64,000 bases of DNA from Bacteroidales bacterium (GTDB lineage: Bacteria; Bacteroidota; Bacteroidia; Bacteroidales; UBA3663): positions 1-64,000 of the forward strand of contig JAFZTS010000002.1 in NCBI GenBank assembly GCA_017618715.1, read 5' to 3'. The position numbers and the translations under genes are program-made. Each line of letters begins with the position of its first letter. Position 1 is the stretch's first letter. A model generated the notes under the pieces. The model ran no database searches. It was given only the letters and a program-made list of their open reading frames with translations, and was not told the origin of the DNA. This document shows positions 7,395 through 18,700 of the stretch, one piece after another.

Positions 7395-8777
7395 CTATGC
7401 AAGGGGATTGGAAGGAGTCATCTTATTCAGCCTTTTAAGCTCACGGATCAGGAACACAGCAGCCAGCATGAACGAGAGAACATCGCTGATGGGGAACGAC
7501 CACCACACGCCATAGACACCCAACATACGCGGCAGGAAGAGCAGCAAAGGCAGCAGGAAGAGCAACTGGCGCGAGGTGCTCAAAAGAATTGCTATGCCCG
7601 CCCTTCGGCTTGACTGGAAGAACGACATGGTCATCATCTGCGGACCCACCAAGGGGAATACACACATGATGATGCGAAGAGCAGGAATACTCTTTGCCAC
7701 CATGTTGGCATCGGTGGTGAAAAGTGAAGCCAATGGTCCAGGGAAGAGGAAGACGAGCAAATAACCTACAGTCATTACCGATGTAGCACAGGCCAAGGCA
7801 AACTTCATCACACCTCGCACACGTCCATAGAGCTTGGCTCCGATATTGAAGCCCACAATAGGTTGCAGACCTTGTCCAAAGCCCATCACCATCATGACAA
7901 TGAGCATCGACACTCGATTCACGATACCATAAACACCCACATACGTATCTCCCTCAGCGCCACCTTGCGCCATTAGCGAACGGTTGATGATGATGACTAT
8001 CAAACAGTGGCAGAGATTCACACAGAATGGAGACAGGCCGATGGCAAGAATCTCCTGTATGATATCCAAGCGAATCCGCATTCCGATACGTGCAAAATGC
8101 ACGAAATTGCTCTTATCCAGGAAGAACCTGAACTCAAATATCCAGGCACAGATTTGTCCCAATACGGTCGCCAATGCTGCACCACGCATACCCCAGCCAA
8201 AACCAAAGATGAACAAGGCATCGAGGATGATGTTCACCACCACGGCGATGAGTTGGGCAGCCATGGCTCGTCGCGGATTTCCCGTTGCTCGCAACTGGTC
8301 GTTCATGCCGAGGAAGGTATGGGTCACGATGTTGCCTGCCAGAATTATCTGCATGTAATCGTGAGCATAGGGCAAGGTGGCATCACTGGCACCAAAGAGT
8401 CGCAGGATAGGATCGAGGAACAACAATCCCAGCGTAGTGATAATCAGACCGATTGTGATATCGAGGCGAAGCATGTTGCCGAAGATCATCAAGGCGCGCT
8501 GCTGATTGCCCTCTCCCATTTTGACCGACGTCTGCGCTGCCGATCCGACGCCCAACATCGCACCGAACGCAGCAGAGATATTCATCAACGGGAAGGTGAT
8601 GGCAAGACCGGCTATGGCAAGCGGTCCAGCTCCACGTCCGATGAAGATCGAGTCGCATAGATTGTATATGGAACTTGCCGACATAGCAATGATGCTCGGT
8701 GTGGCAAACTGTATCAACAATCTACCCACCGGCTTGGTCGCCAATTGGCGTTGTCTCTCGTCTTTATATTCAATCAT
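7395..8777 (-). CDS. MATE family multidrug/sodium exporter
   Basis: The 460-residue product is an inner-membrane transporter of the MatE family, which exports organic cations or drugs in exchange for sodium or protons. Two repeated halves are visible: LIQFATPSIIAMSASSIYNL with DSIFIG near the N-terminus, and a second half beginning around residue 225 (EILAIGLSPFCVNLC), with about twelve hydrophobic segments and the family motif GFGQGLQPIVGFNIGAKLYGRV. I chose the ATG at 8777 (MIEYKDERQRQLATKPVG) because the MATE N-terminal 'plus helix 1' pattern begins there; the longer frame to 8852 has no hydrophobic or conserved content. Its substrate is unknown. Confidence 0.85.
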   Translation of the reverse strand: MIEYKDERQRQLATKPVGRLLIQFATPSIIAMSASSIYNLCDSIFIGRGAGPLAIAGLAITFPLMNISAAFGAMLGVGSAAQTSVKMGEGNQQRALMIFGNMLRLDITIGLIITTLGLLFLDPILRLFGASDATLPYAHDYMQIILAGNIVTHTFLGMNDQLRATGNPRRAMAAQLIAVVVNIILDALFIFGFGWGMRGAALATVLGQICAWIFEFRFFLDKSNFVHFARIGMRIRLDIIQEILAIGLSPFCVNLCHCLIVIIINRSLMAQGGAEGDTYVGVYGIVNRVSMLIVMMVMGFGQGLQPIVGFNIGAKLYGRVRGVMKFALACATSVMTVGYLLVFLFPGPLASLFTTDANMVAKSIPALRIIMCVFPLVGPQMMTMSFFQSSRRAGIAILLSTSRQLLFLLPLLLFLPRMLGVYGVWWSFPISDVLSFMLAAVFLIRELKRLNKMTPSNPLA

Positions 8778-8917
8778 AAATAGCTTGTTTCTGAAGTTAT
8801 CGCATACCGTTACATCCACATTGATGGTGCAAAGATATTGAATAATTTGCAATTTTTCGTTTTTTGCGTAATAAAAGTATTATTTTTTCTTTTTTTGCTT
8901 TTATTTTTGGTTAAAAA

Positions 8918-8949
8918 TTTGGTTTTGACATTTCAATTCCTTATCTTTG
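8918..8949 (+). promoter_or_regulatory. Promoter of the pectin SusCD locus
   Basis: TTTG at 8918-8921, 20 nt, TATCTTTG at 8942-8949. The leader to the SusC start at 9046 is about 90 nt. Just after the start point is the inverted repeat GCATTAGTTAATGC (8964-8977), a possible operator. No regulator gene of the hybrid two-component or SusR type is in the window. Confidence 0.7.
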
Positions 8950-9045
8950 CAGCGGTTAATAGCGCATTAGTTAATGCACCACACATCGTATAGCGAGAAC
9001 ACAAAAAAATAGTACCAATTTCTTAACCAATAAAAAGCACTTAAC

Positions 9046-12000
9046 ATGTTAAACCATCAGCGCATTTGTATGCCATTTGTTCGAATTTTTGCCCTTCTGC
9101 TCACTATGTTGCTGAGCAGTAGTATCATGTTCGGACAAACCAGAACAGTGACCGGTCAAGTCATTGACCAGGCCACCGGTGAACCTGTCATCGGTGCGAA
9201 CGTCCTTATCAAAGGCACCACGACCGGCACCATCACCGACATCGATGGCAACTTCTCCCTTTCGGGTGTCACCGACAAGTCCGTACTTCATGTCAGCTAT
9301 GTAGGATACACCGCCGAGGACGTGCCTGTCAAAGGAAACACTAACCTCAACATCGTCATCCACGAAGACAACGACCTGCTCGACGAAGTTGTCGTGGTGG
9401 GATATGGTGTGCAAAAGAAGCGCGACCTCACCGGTGCCATCTCAAGCGTCAAGGCCGACGATATCAAGGTAGCCCCCGTGATGAACGCCATGGAAGGTCT
9501 TCAGGGCAAGATTGCAGGTCTCGACATCACACGTGAGTCAGGTGCTGCAGGCACTTCTCCTACCCTTCTGTTACGTGGTAATCGTTCGCTCGACGGATCC
9601 AACAGCCCGCTTTTCGTCATCGACGGCGTTAGTGGTGGCTCTATCGCCAACCTCAACCCCAACGATATCGAGAGCATCGAAGTGCTCAAGGACGCATCCT
9701 CCACTGCCATCTATGGTTCGGCAGGTGCCAATGGCGTCATCATCGTCACTACCAAGCAGGGCACTCGGGGTAAAGTCACCGTTGATTTCAACTCCTATAT
9801 GGGTCTCAACTGTATGCCCGCCTATCCCGAGACCTACACCGGCGAAGATTGGATCAACTACATGGCAACAGGGTACGAAGTGTATTACGGCAATTCGGTG
9901 TGGAACGAATATCCAAACCGTTCGGATGCGCTGGCTCGACTCTTCAACGAATACAAGATTTCGAACGATGGTCTCGACTGCTACAACCAAGGCAAGTTCA
10001 TCAACTGGAAGGATGAGATCCTCAAGACTGGCGTACAACAGAACTATTCCCTCTCCGTACGCGGCGGCAACGACAAGACACAGTCATACGCCAGCTTCGG
10101 TTGGCAGAACGAGGAAGGTATGTACCGCAACGACAACTACAAGCAGCTCACTTTCCGTGCCGGTACTACGTTTGAGGCCAACCGCTATATCTCCATCGGT
10201 TTCCAGTCGTCGCTCTCCTACAAGGACCGCAACAAACGCAACTCACGTCTCTCGAAGACGCTCAACGAAATGCCACTCGGAGAAGTCTATGAGGCCGACG
10301 GTTCGCTAAAACGATATCCAACAGGCTCCTCAGATGACTACACGAACATCATGGCCGACGACATCCCGGGCCAATACAAGAACACATCTCGTTCGACAAG
10401 CATCAACATCACCCCGTTCGTCGAGATACGACCCCTCAAAGGTCTCTCGTTCAAGACACTCGTCAACACCAGCGTCTCCACCTCGCGCTCAGGTAGTTTT
10501 GAGGGTCTTTACACCTACTACAAGCTCACAGGTTCTAGTCAGGATGTGGGTATTCGTACCGCCAGCATCACCCACAACGACAGCTGGGGCATTCAATGGC
10601 AGAACATCCTCAATTACAACATCAAAATCGGCAAGGCCCACGACATCACGGCTACAGGCATCATCGAATACAATCGCTCGCATGGTGAATATGCCTACGC
10701 CTACAATCGTGGCTTTGACTACGACAGCTATACGTTCTACAACCTCGGAGGCGGCCTCCAACCAAAAGTGGACTCTGAGTACTCTCAGACGAAAATGCTC
10801 TCATACGCCGCCCGTCTAAACTACAGCCTCCTCGGACGTTATCTCTTCAGTGCCACCATGCGCTGGGATGGTGCCTCGCAGCTTTACAACCAGTGGGACT
10901 CCTTCCCCTCGGCGTCCTTCGGATGGCGCATCAGCGATGAGCCGTGGATGGAAGGAACAAACGATTGGCTCGACAACCTCAAATTACGTGTCGGCTACGG
11001 CGTGACGGGCAACTCCAATATTGCACCCTATTCGTCGAAAACCCTTGTCGAAACCTCGGCCAACCAACTTAACCTCGGAGGCGGTCAGGTGCAAAGTTAC
11101 ATCCTCACCCAAGCTGTGGCCAACTATAACCTGGGTTGGGAGAAATCTTACAACATCAACGTCGGTCTCGACTTCTCAATCTTCAAGGGTCGTCTCGATG
11201 CTAGCATCGACTACTACAACACCGATACCAAGGACGTTCTTTACAAGCGTCAGCTGCCTACCTCCTACGGCCTTTACAACGCCAAAAGCCCCTACACCAT
11301 GATGTCGAACGTCGCTCGCATCAAGAACGACGGCATCGAGGTGTCGCTCAATACGCGCAACATCGTAACCCGTGATTTCGTATGGTCCTCGACTGTAACC
11401 TTTGCGAAGAACAACGAACGCCTCACCAGTATCGACCTCGGCAATAACACCACCGTCGATGAACTCATCTCCCTCGGCCTCTTCCTCGACAATCCCGTAT
11501 ATACTTATTATAATTATAAGAAGAACGGCATCTGGCAGAATGGTCAAGAAGACCAGGCAGCCTGCTTCGGCCTCCAGCCAGGACAGGTCATTATAGCAAC
11601 TGACGAAAGCCTCAAGTGGGATCCCAATTACCAATACACCGGATATGTGCGCGACCGCATTACCAACGCCGCAACTCCCGTCGAGCGTCATGGAGCCTAT
11701 TACATCGATAACGAAGACGGCACGCGCACCTACTATCGTCAAGGCACTCCTCAAACCGAGCCTGATGGCAGCGTGACCATCGTCGATGAAAATTTCTACC
11801 CCATAGGAGCCGAGGACAAGAAGATCCTCGGTCATAAGCAGCCCGACTTCACCATCGGCTGGACCAACAACTTCACCTATCGCTGGTTCGACCTGTCCAT
11901 CATGACCGTCATGCGCTGGGGTCAGATGGTCAATGGTGACCTGCTGGGCTATGTCGGTGACAAGAACCAGCCCGTCGATTTCGACTACTGGACACCCAAC

Positions 12001-12294
12001 AACCCCACCAACGCCTTCCCGTTGGCAAAGCTCGGCGTGAGCAATGAGGCAAAAACTGCCCTCCTCTATGTCGATGGTTCTTTCATCAAGATCAAGAACA
12101 TCACCCTCGGCTACCGCGTGCCACAGAAGCTGCTCCGAAAGGCTCACATGAGCCAGCTCCGTTTCTACGGAACTGTTCAGAACCCATTCATCTTCTGCAA
12201 GGATGACATGCTCAAGGGTCTCGATCCCGAGAACACCTCCTCCGACTTCCCGCTCTACAAGACCTTCGTCTTTGGTATTAACGCATCGTTCTAA
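9046..12294 (+). CDS. SusC-like TonB-dependent outer-membrane transporter
   Basis: The 1,082-residue protein imports oligosaccharides across the outer membrane with a SusD partner, powered by TonB. It has a signal peptide (about 1-29), a carboxypeptidase-regulatory-like domain (VTGQVIDQATGEPVIGANVLIKG, about 34-115), the SusC/RagA signature VVVGYGVQKKRDLTGAIS leading into the plug domain (about 115-230), and a 22-strand barrel ending in VFGINASF with terminal Phe. SusD follows after 30 bp. The downstream lyase-esterase suggests the cargo is pectin-derived oligogalacturonide; this is inference from context. An alternative start at residue 9 exists. Confidence 0.93.
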   Translation: MLNHQRICMPFVRIFALLLTMLLSSSIMFGQTRTVTGQVIDQATGEPVIGANVLIKGTTTGTITDIDGNFSLSGVTDKSVLHVSYVGYTAEDVPVKGNTNLNIVIHEDNDLLDEVVVVGYGVQKKRDLTGAISSVKADDIKVAPVMNAMEGLQGKIAGLDITRESGAAGTSPTLLLRGNRSLDGSNSPLFVIDGVSGGSIANLNPNDIESIEVLKDASSTAIYGSAGANGVIIVTTKQGTRGKVTVDFNSYMGLNCMPAYPETYTGEDWINYMATGYEVYYGNSVWNEYPNRSDALARLFNEYKISNDGLDCYNQGKFINWKDEILKTGVQQNYSLSVRGGNDKTQSYASFGWQNEEGMYRNDNYKQLTFRAGTTFEANRYISIGFQSSLSYKDRNKRNSRLSKTLNEMPLGEVYEADGSLKRYPTGSSDDYTNIMADDIPGQYKNTSRSTSINITPFVEIRPLKGLSFKTLVNTSVSTSRSGSFEGLYTYYKLTGSSQDVGIRTASITHNDSWGIQWQNILNYNIKIGKAHDITATGIIEYNRSHGEYAYAYNRGFDYDSYTFYNLGGGLQPKVDSEYSQTKMLSYAARLNYSLLGRYLFSATMRWDGASQLYNQWDSFPSASFGWRISDEPWMEGTNDWLDNLKLRVGYGVTGNSNIAPYSSKTLVETSANQLNLGGGQVQSYILTQAVANYNLGWEKSYNINVGLDFSIFKGRLDASIDYYNTDTKDVLYKRQLPTSYGLYNAKSPYTMMSNVARIKNDGIEVSLNTRNIVTRDFVWSSTVTFAKNNERLTSIDLGNNTTVDELISLGLFLDNPVYTYYNYKKNGIWQNGQEDQAACFGLQPGQVIIATDESLKWDPNYQYTGYVRDRITNAATPVERHGAYYIDNEDGTRTYYRQGTPQTEPDGSVTIVDENFYPIGAEDKKILGHKQPDFTIGWTNNFTYRWFDLSIMTVMRWGQMVNGDLLGYVGDKNQPVDFDYWTPNNPTNAFPLAKLGVSNEAKTALLYVDGSFIKIKNITLGYRVPQKLLRKAHMSQLRFYGTVQNPFIFCKDDMLKGLDPENTSSDFPLYKTFVFGINASF

Positions 12295-12324
12295 TTGACC
12301 ATCGTTCTAATTCGTCAGATATTT

Positions 12325-14373
12325 ATGAAAAAGATATCCTATATAGCACTTGCTGCATTGCTCACCTCTCTGTCGGCTTGCGACATCGACGAGGAATACA
12401 AGACACAGCTCGACCAGGACGTCGTCTATACCACCGTAGCGGGATATGACGGTCTCATCAACGCCTGCTACGAAAACATGTACTACATGTACGGCAAGGA
12501 GGACGGCATACCCATGATGGAGATGGGCGACCTCTGGCAGAACGGTAGCGCCACCAGCGCCGCTTGGAAGGAGTGCGTCAACAACTACGAATGGAACACC
12601 GAAACCGGTGTCAACCGTGTCATCTGGAATGCCCTCTATGCCACCATCGCCTACTGCAACACCGCCATCTACTATCAGAACGAATGTCCAGCCTACGACC
12701 CCACTGCCATGAGGGCAAAGGTCGCCGAAGCTCACTTCATGCGCGGATTCTCCTATTTCCATGTCGTTGAGCAATGGGGCGGCGTCACCCTCACCACCAC
12801 TTCCATGGCCGAAGAGGGAGCACGCGAGCATGCATACCGCTCCACCGAAGAGGAGATATACGACCAGATCATCTCCGACCTCATGATTGCCTACAGTGAC
12901 CTCCCCGAGTCACAAGGACAGGAGCGCGGTCGTGCCACCAAATACGCCGCAGCTGCCATGCTCTGCAAGGCATGGATACAGCGTTCGCGCCTCGAACGTG
13001 ACTTCGCCGAAAACCCCGACGGCAAGTCCAAGTGGGTGAGCGTCATCACCAACGAGGGACACGTCAAATACAGCACTGCACAGTGCGCCGACTCGGCATT
13101 CAAATATGCTCAAATCGTCATCAACAGTGGCAAGTACCAGCTCTATCCATCCGACGAAACATCTTCGGGCAGCACCAAGGAATGGCTCGGCGATAACAAC
13201 AAGGCCAACTCCGAGTTCATCTTCCTCGAAGCCATCGACCACGAGAATGGCTACAACCCCGAAAGCTGGAATCGTGGACGCACCCGCCAATACTACATGA
13301 TGACCATCGGCTCGCAGGCCTCCAACTTCGGTGTGCAAAGCGACGGCATACGCTATGGTCGTGCCAACACCTCGCGCGTACACCCCACCCTCTATCTACT
13401 CTACGACTGCTTCGATCCCAAACCCAGCGAGACCGATGTTACCAGCACCGTCTATTGCGATGACAAGACGCGTGAATGGACTGCCGACACCCGCTTCGAC
13501 GACAGCTTCTATTACAAGTACTTTATCTCTTCGGGTACATTCCCCGTGCCATTCTCTATACTGAAGGCATGCGGCAAGGACACCACCTATTTTTGGGATG
13601 CTTATCAAACGACAGGCTACGAGTCGCGCTACACCATCACTGGCAACATCGTCTCGCCCGAACAGCTCCGCGCCAACTACTCCGGCTACAACTACTATGC
13701 CGACAACGGTTCCCTGGAAAGCACCGAAGTCATCGAACTCGAGAACAAGCCCGCCGCCCTCGGTTGCTATACGCCCAACTTCGCCGTCGATTCGGCATGG
13801 TGTGCTCGCAAGAAGTACCTCGTAGCTGGTCTCCCCAGCCTCGACGGCGCTGTCAATACCGGTATCTTCGCCTATTTCCAGGACAATGGCTCGGTGGCCA
13901 AAGAAGCAAACTATCGTTCGCTCGCTCCTTCGCTGAAGAAGCTTTCGCCACTCAAGTACATCAAGACCAACCAACAGAGCTTGAACGACTTCCCCATCAT
14001 TCGTCTCACCGATATCTATCTCCTCGCAGCCGAGGCATCCATCCTTTCGGGTAACCATCAGAACGAAGGTCTCGAATACCTCAAGACCGTGCGTCGCCAT
14101 GCTGCCAAATCGACCAACGAGGCCATGATACTCGAAGGCGTAGAGCTCTCCATCGACTACCTTGCCAAGGAACGCGCTCGCGAACTCTGCGGCGAGAACT
14201 GGCGTTGGTACGATCTGAAGCGAATGGGCCTGCTCACTGCCGAATATCTTAACGCTCCGCGTCGCAACGTCTATGGCCAGCCCTATCAGACCAAGTGGCG
14301 CGTACGCCCCATCCCCCAGCAGATGCTCGACCAAATCGCCAACCCCGACGAATACGGCACCAACGGCTACTAA
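12325..14373 (+). CDS. SusD/RagB-like surface glycan-binding lipoprotein
   Basis: The 682-residue protein caps the SusC transporter at the cell surface and binds its glycan. It begins MKKISYIALAALLTSLSAC, a lipoprotein signal with LSAC lipobox. I use the ATG at 12325 rather than the TTG at 12295, since the signal begins here. Family features are the N-terminal YDGLINACYENMY, the TPR-like helices with AKVAEAHFMRGFSYFHVVEQWGGV, and the C-terminal RLTDIYLLAAEASI and LAKERARELCGENWRWYDLKRMG motifs. It is somewhat longer than many SusD proteins (about 500-600). It is followed by a hairpin at 14377-14399 with no T-run. Confidence 0.93.
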   Translation: MKKISYIALAALLTSLSACDIDEEYKTQLDQDVVYTTVAGYDGLINACYENMYYMYGKEDGIPMMEMGDLWQNGSATSAAWKECVNNYEWNTETGVNRVIWNALYATIAYCNTAIYYQNECPAYDPTAMRAKVAEAHFMRGFSYFHVVEQWGGVTLTTTSMAEEGAREHAYRSTEEEIYDQIISDLMIAYSDLPESQGQERGRATKYAAAAMLCKAWIQRSRLERDFAENPDGKSKWVSVITNEGHVKYSTAQCADSAFKYAQIVINSGKYQLYPSDETSSGSTKEWLGDNNKANSEFIFLEAIDHENGYNPESWNRGRTRQYYMMTIGSQASNFGVQSDGIRYGRANTSRVHPTLYLLYDCFDPKPSETDVTSTVYCDDKTREWTADTRFDDSFYYKYFISSGTFPVPFSILKACGKDTTYFWDAYQTTGYESRYTITGNIVSPEQLRANYSGYNYYADNGSLESTEVIELENKPAALGCYTPNFAVDSAWCARKKYLVAGLPSLDGAVNTGIFAYFQDNGSVAKEANYRSLAPSLKKLSPLKYIKTNQQSLNDFPIIRLTDIYLLAAEASILSGNHQNEGLEYLKTVRRHAAKSTNEAMILEGVELSIDYLAKERARELCGENWRWYDLKRMGLLTAEYLNAPRRNVYGQPYQTKWRVRPIPQQMLDQIANPDEYGTNGY

Positions 14374-14376
14374 AAC

Positions 14377-14399
14377 AGATGGGGCCAAGCGCCCCATCT
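14377..14399 (+). terminator. Hairpin after susD, possible RNA processing or partial stop
   Basis: AGATGGGG pairs with CCCCATCT right after the SusD stop. No T-run follows, so it is more likely an mRNA-stabilising stem that could set the higher level of susCD relative to the genes behind. A second stem, GCGGCC/GGCCGC, lies some 30 bp further on, near 14435-14452. Confidence 0.4.
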
Positions 14400-14507
14400 A
14401 TTCCCAGCGTCCTCGCTCCCCTCTGTCCCCGTCGCGGCCGTACATGGCCGCCCTTACCCATCCCCGCCTATTTATCCATCAAATACTAACCATTAATTAA
14501 TTAACCT

Positions 14508-15719
14508 ATGAAGAAATTCTTTACCCTAGCAGCTTCATTGCTCGTTTTGTCTGCCAACGCGCAGACTGTCAAGAATCTCGACTCGTCGCTGGTCTTCTAC
14601 CTCACCAACGACACCGTCTCCACGCAGATGGGTATCTACGAGGATCCCGACACCGGTGAAGAGGTCGAGGGTCTTGTTCCACGTCCCTGGAACGGCGCAT
14701 CCTGCGTCTCCGCTTTCAACGCCTGTGGTATCGGCCTCGAATCCGGCACCGATGACTTCGGTCTGAACATCACCATCAAGAACAAGTACACCGACCCCGA
14801 GAACGGATTCACCATTCCCGCCGGTGTATATCGCGGTGTTACTCTCAACAGGGCACGTCTCACCTTGGCCGGCGCCCTCAACGACGGCAGTACCTTCAAG
14901 GCATTCACCAACGTCAAGTCCATGATTCTCTACTTCATCCCAGTGCCCACCACATGGGTAAGCGGTGGCATCTCGATTCAGGATTTCCCCACCGGACGTG
15001 TCGAAGCACAGTATCTCAACGACACCCTCGGCGCATACTCCAACCTGGCTTACCGTGAGGTACACATCAGCATGACGGCCGACCCGCTCGAGAGCGATAC
15101 CCGATCCATCAAGGGCGTCGATCTCGTTGGCTTCGAGCGTGACGAGAACGATCCCACCAAGATTGCTGTCAACCAGCCCTTCAAGTGGACCGTGAACGTG
15201 CAGAACAAGAAGGATGCCTCCGAGTACGAGGACCTCTTTGCCGATCCCGAGACCAAGCAGGGCGAGTTCGTCAACTACGTTTGCTCTCCTGAAGAAACCG
15301 AAGCTGAAATAGACTACTACTTCGGACGCCTCGACGAGTGCCGTGCCTACTACGACAACGACAAGATCGCATCCACAGCCACCGGCTACAGCTGCTACGA
15401 CCACAAGTGGACCACCAAGATTCCGTGGACTGCCGAGACTCCCATTCAGCTTAAGGTGAAATACCGCATGTACCTCGTCGGTGTAGCTGTAATGTCAGCC
15501 ACTGATGGCGCTCCCGTACAGTACATGAATGCTGCCGACGGTGCCAAGGCCGCTTGGTCCGACGCTGCCGTTGCTTACGGCAACCATGGTGAGGAGGGCA
15601 TCGAGACCATCTCGAACGACGCTCCAAGGAGCTATCGCCTCTACAACATCTTCGGCCAGCCCATCAACGCCGCCAATGGCCTCACGATCTCCAATGGCAA
15701 GCTCATCTTCGTAAAGTAA
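14508..15719 (+). CDS. Secreted protein of the pectin locus with C-terminal sorting-like tail
   Basis: The 403-residue protein has a signal peptide (MKKFFTLAASLLVLSANAQ). The body is beta-rich with no recognised catalytic motif. By position after SusD it could be a surface glycan-binding protein, but it lacks a lipobox, unlike SusE/SusF. The C-terminus (IETISNDAPRSYRLYNIFGQ, then GLTISNGKLIFVK) matches the short YNxxGQ...GLxIxNGKxxxxK tail found on three other proteins here, and resembles the T9SS type A sorting signal seen in Prevotella. No function is assigned. Confidence 0.65.
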   Translation: MKKFFTLAASLLVLSANAQTVKNLDSSLVFYLTNDTVSTQMGIYEDPDTGEEVEGLVPRPWNGASCVSAFNACGIGLESGTDDFGLNITIKNKYTDPENGFTIPAGVYRGVTLNRARLTLAGALNDGSTFKAFTNVKSMILYFIPVPTTWVSGGISIQDFPTGRVEAQYLNDTLGAYSNLAYREVHISMTADPLESDTRSIKGVDLVGFERDENDPTKIAVNQPFKWTVNVQNKKDASEYEDLFADPETKQGEFVNYVCSPEETEAEIDYYFGRLDECRAYYDNDKIASTATGYSCYDHKWTTKIPWTAETPIQLKVKYRMYLVGVAVMSATDGAPVQYMNAADGAKAAWSDAAVAYGNHGEEGIETISNDAPRSYRLYNIFGQPINAANGLTISNGKLIFVK

Positions 15720-15764
15720 AAAACTATTCCCGCACTTAATAATTAACCCTTAATCCAAAACTGC

Positions 15765-18700
15765 ATGAAAAAGTTTATCCTACTTGCTGCTGCAGTGCTC
15801 ATGAGCACAACGGCATTTGCAGACTCCTACACTATCGTCTTCAACGATAGTCCAACAGGTGAGGATGGATCCGCAGTCATCAAACCCGATGTAACTGCCG
15901 ACTCCATCGCTGCCGAAGGAGCAGAGTTCATCGCTGACGTGGCCATCGGCCCCAATGCGACTACATCGCGCGCTTATTTCGGACGTGCAGGCTACGGCCT
16001 CAAGTTCGGCAACTCGTCCAATCCAGGCAATCTCCTCATCCACCTTTCTGCAAAAGGTCAGGTGACTGCCACCTCCATCGTCGTTAAGGCTGCTCCCTGG
16101 TGGAACGCCGATTCCGGGAACATCGACACCCCGCACGCCACCATCAATGGTTTTGCATACGAGATCGATCCCACCGAAACCGCTTTGAAGGAATACGAAA
16201 TCACCTTCGAGGAGCCACAGTTCATCGACACGCTCTACTTCGGCGGCACCGACAAGGGCCGTAGCTTTGTCAAGAGTGTGACCATCAACTTCGAGGCTGC
16301 TTCCTTCGATGCCACCGCCGCTCATGCTCCCCGCTACACCGAGGGCCTTCCCTTCGAGGTTGTGCTGGGTCCCGATCTCGTACAGGGCGGCTTCCCCAAG
16401 ACTGCTGAGGATGGCACTGTAAGCGAGAAGAACGGCATCTCCGAGAAGTACGATTGGGTGGAATACATCAACCCGACCTCTACGCTCGACAATGGCAAGG
16501 CTGAGGTACAGACCTCCAACCGCTGGACCAACTACGATCCCAACTACGAGGATTGGAACTATGGCGAAGGTGCCAACTGGATCCAGGTTTATGGCGAAAA
16601 CGGCTCAGTCAACTCTCCCGTCCTTTCCGCAGCATGGGGCAAGTACATGAACTTCGTCGTAAAGGAGACTGCCAAGATGATCTTCCTCGGTGTAGGCTCT
16701 GCCGGTGGTTCGGCTGAGGACGGCAACTGCCTCCGCATCGTTGCCCTCTCCGAGGATGGCGACATCATCGAAGCCAACTCTACACCTGGCGGCATCTACG
16801 GCAAGGGCACCGCTTCCGACACCGTAAGCATCGCACTCGATCCCGAGAAGGTTTACCAGGTAACTGTCAAGGGTGACGAGACCGCCAAGAAGGACATCAT
16901 GCTCGCAGGCATCCAGATCTTCGGTGTTTCCGAGGCTCCCGGCATCGCTCCAAAGGCTCCAAACGTTCCCAACTATGCATTCTGGGAGACCGTCAAGGGT
17001 CCCGACATGCTGACCACCAAGCCCAAGACGGCCGACGACGGCACCGTATCCGACAAGGCTGCTATCGCCCTCGACTGGATCGAATATGTCAACCCGACAT
17101 CGACCCTCGACGACGGCACAGCCGAAGTACAGGTTTCCAACCGCTGGACCGACCTCAACCCCGAGACCGGCGAACGTGGCGAATGGCTCCAGGTAACCGG
17201 CGAGGACGGCTCGGTTAATTCTCCTGTCGTTTCCGCTCAGTGGGGCAAGTACCTCAAGTTCTTCGTAAAGGACACCAAGAAGTTCACCGTCTATGCAACA
17301 GGTTCAGCCAGCGGCAACGCCGAGGAAGGCAACTACGTGCTCGTAACGGCTACTCCATTCACCAGCTCGAAGGCAATCACTGCACAGACCGAGCCCGGCA
17401 CCATCTACGGCAAGGGCACTGCATCCGACTGCGTCACCATCGAGCTCGACCCCGCCGAGAAGTATGAGATCAAGGTCGAAGGCGCTCCCGTTGTCAACCG
17501 CGACATCATGATCACCGGTGTTACCCTCCAGGATGAGGTTACCGCCGACGCTCAGGAGGCTGGCCAGGGCACCCTCAACATCGCCATCGCAAAGGCTGAG
17601 GAAGTTGCTGGAACCGGCATCTATACCGTCGAACTCACCGAAGGCAAGACCTATACGCTTGCAGGTGAGGCTCCTCTCGGCCTGAAGGCACTCGCTCTCT
17701 TTGGCAACAACGCTACCGTAGTGACCGACGAAACCGGACAGATCACCGTTCAGACCGGTCTCACCATCGCCGACGTCAACTTCGACTGCGCTGCTTCCAC
17801 CGTTGCTCCTATCGCAATGTCCGAGGAGCCCGACGAGAGCCTCTACACCTACAGTGAGGAGACCACTGTCGGTGAGGACGGCACCGAGACTGTCGTAGGC
17901 ACCTACAAGTACGAAGGCGCAAGCCAGAAGGTTTACGAAGGCTCAGCCATCAACCTCATCAACACCAAGTTCGCCAACCTCCCAGGTTCGCTCATCGACG
18001 GCGGCACCAAGCCGTGGGCTCTCCACTCCCTCTACATCGACGAGGCTATCGTGCAGAACAACAACGCCGAGGGCAAGGCCATCATCCGTTGGGACAATGG
18101 TGCCAACAGCATCCAGAACATCAGGATCGACAACTCGACCTTCTACAACACCAACGAGACCACCAGCTACTACTTCCTCCGCTTCTCCAATGCATCCAAT
18201 GCACGTCCAAGCAAGGTTTGGGGCAGTGATCCCGAATTGGCTGTTTGCAGCTGGAACATGACGAACAACACCTTCGTCAACAGCCCATCCAACCAGAACT
18301 TCGCCAACAACTATGTGAACGACAAGACTGTCACCGCCGAATGGACCAAGAACATCTTCGTCAACACATGGCGTCTGCAGAAGGCCATCGGCGGTAGCTG
18401 CAACTATGTCACCGACAGCACCAACTGCATCTGGGGCGGCGTCAACGAGGTGGACAACACCGATGCTACCAAGTTTGCTGTGCTCGACTCGATGGACATC
18501 CAGACCGCCGAGCTCCCCGCTCTCGACCTCACCAATCCTGATGCACTCAAGGAGTTCTTCGCTCCTTACGAGAGCAGCTATGCAGCCGAGGTACAGGCCG
18601 GCGATCCTCGCTGGGCTGTAGAGTATGTTGCTCCCGAGCCACCCGTTGGCATCGAGACCATCAAGACCGAAGACACCGCTATCGACCGCGCTTACAACCT

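Noticed and set aside
11176..12147. 323-codon minus-strand frame opposite the SusC gene
   Set aside because: It is a shadow frame opposite a clear TonB-dependent transporter.
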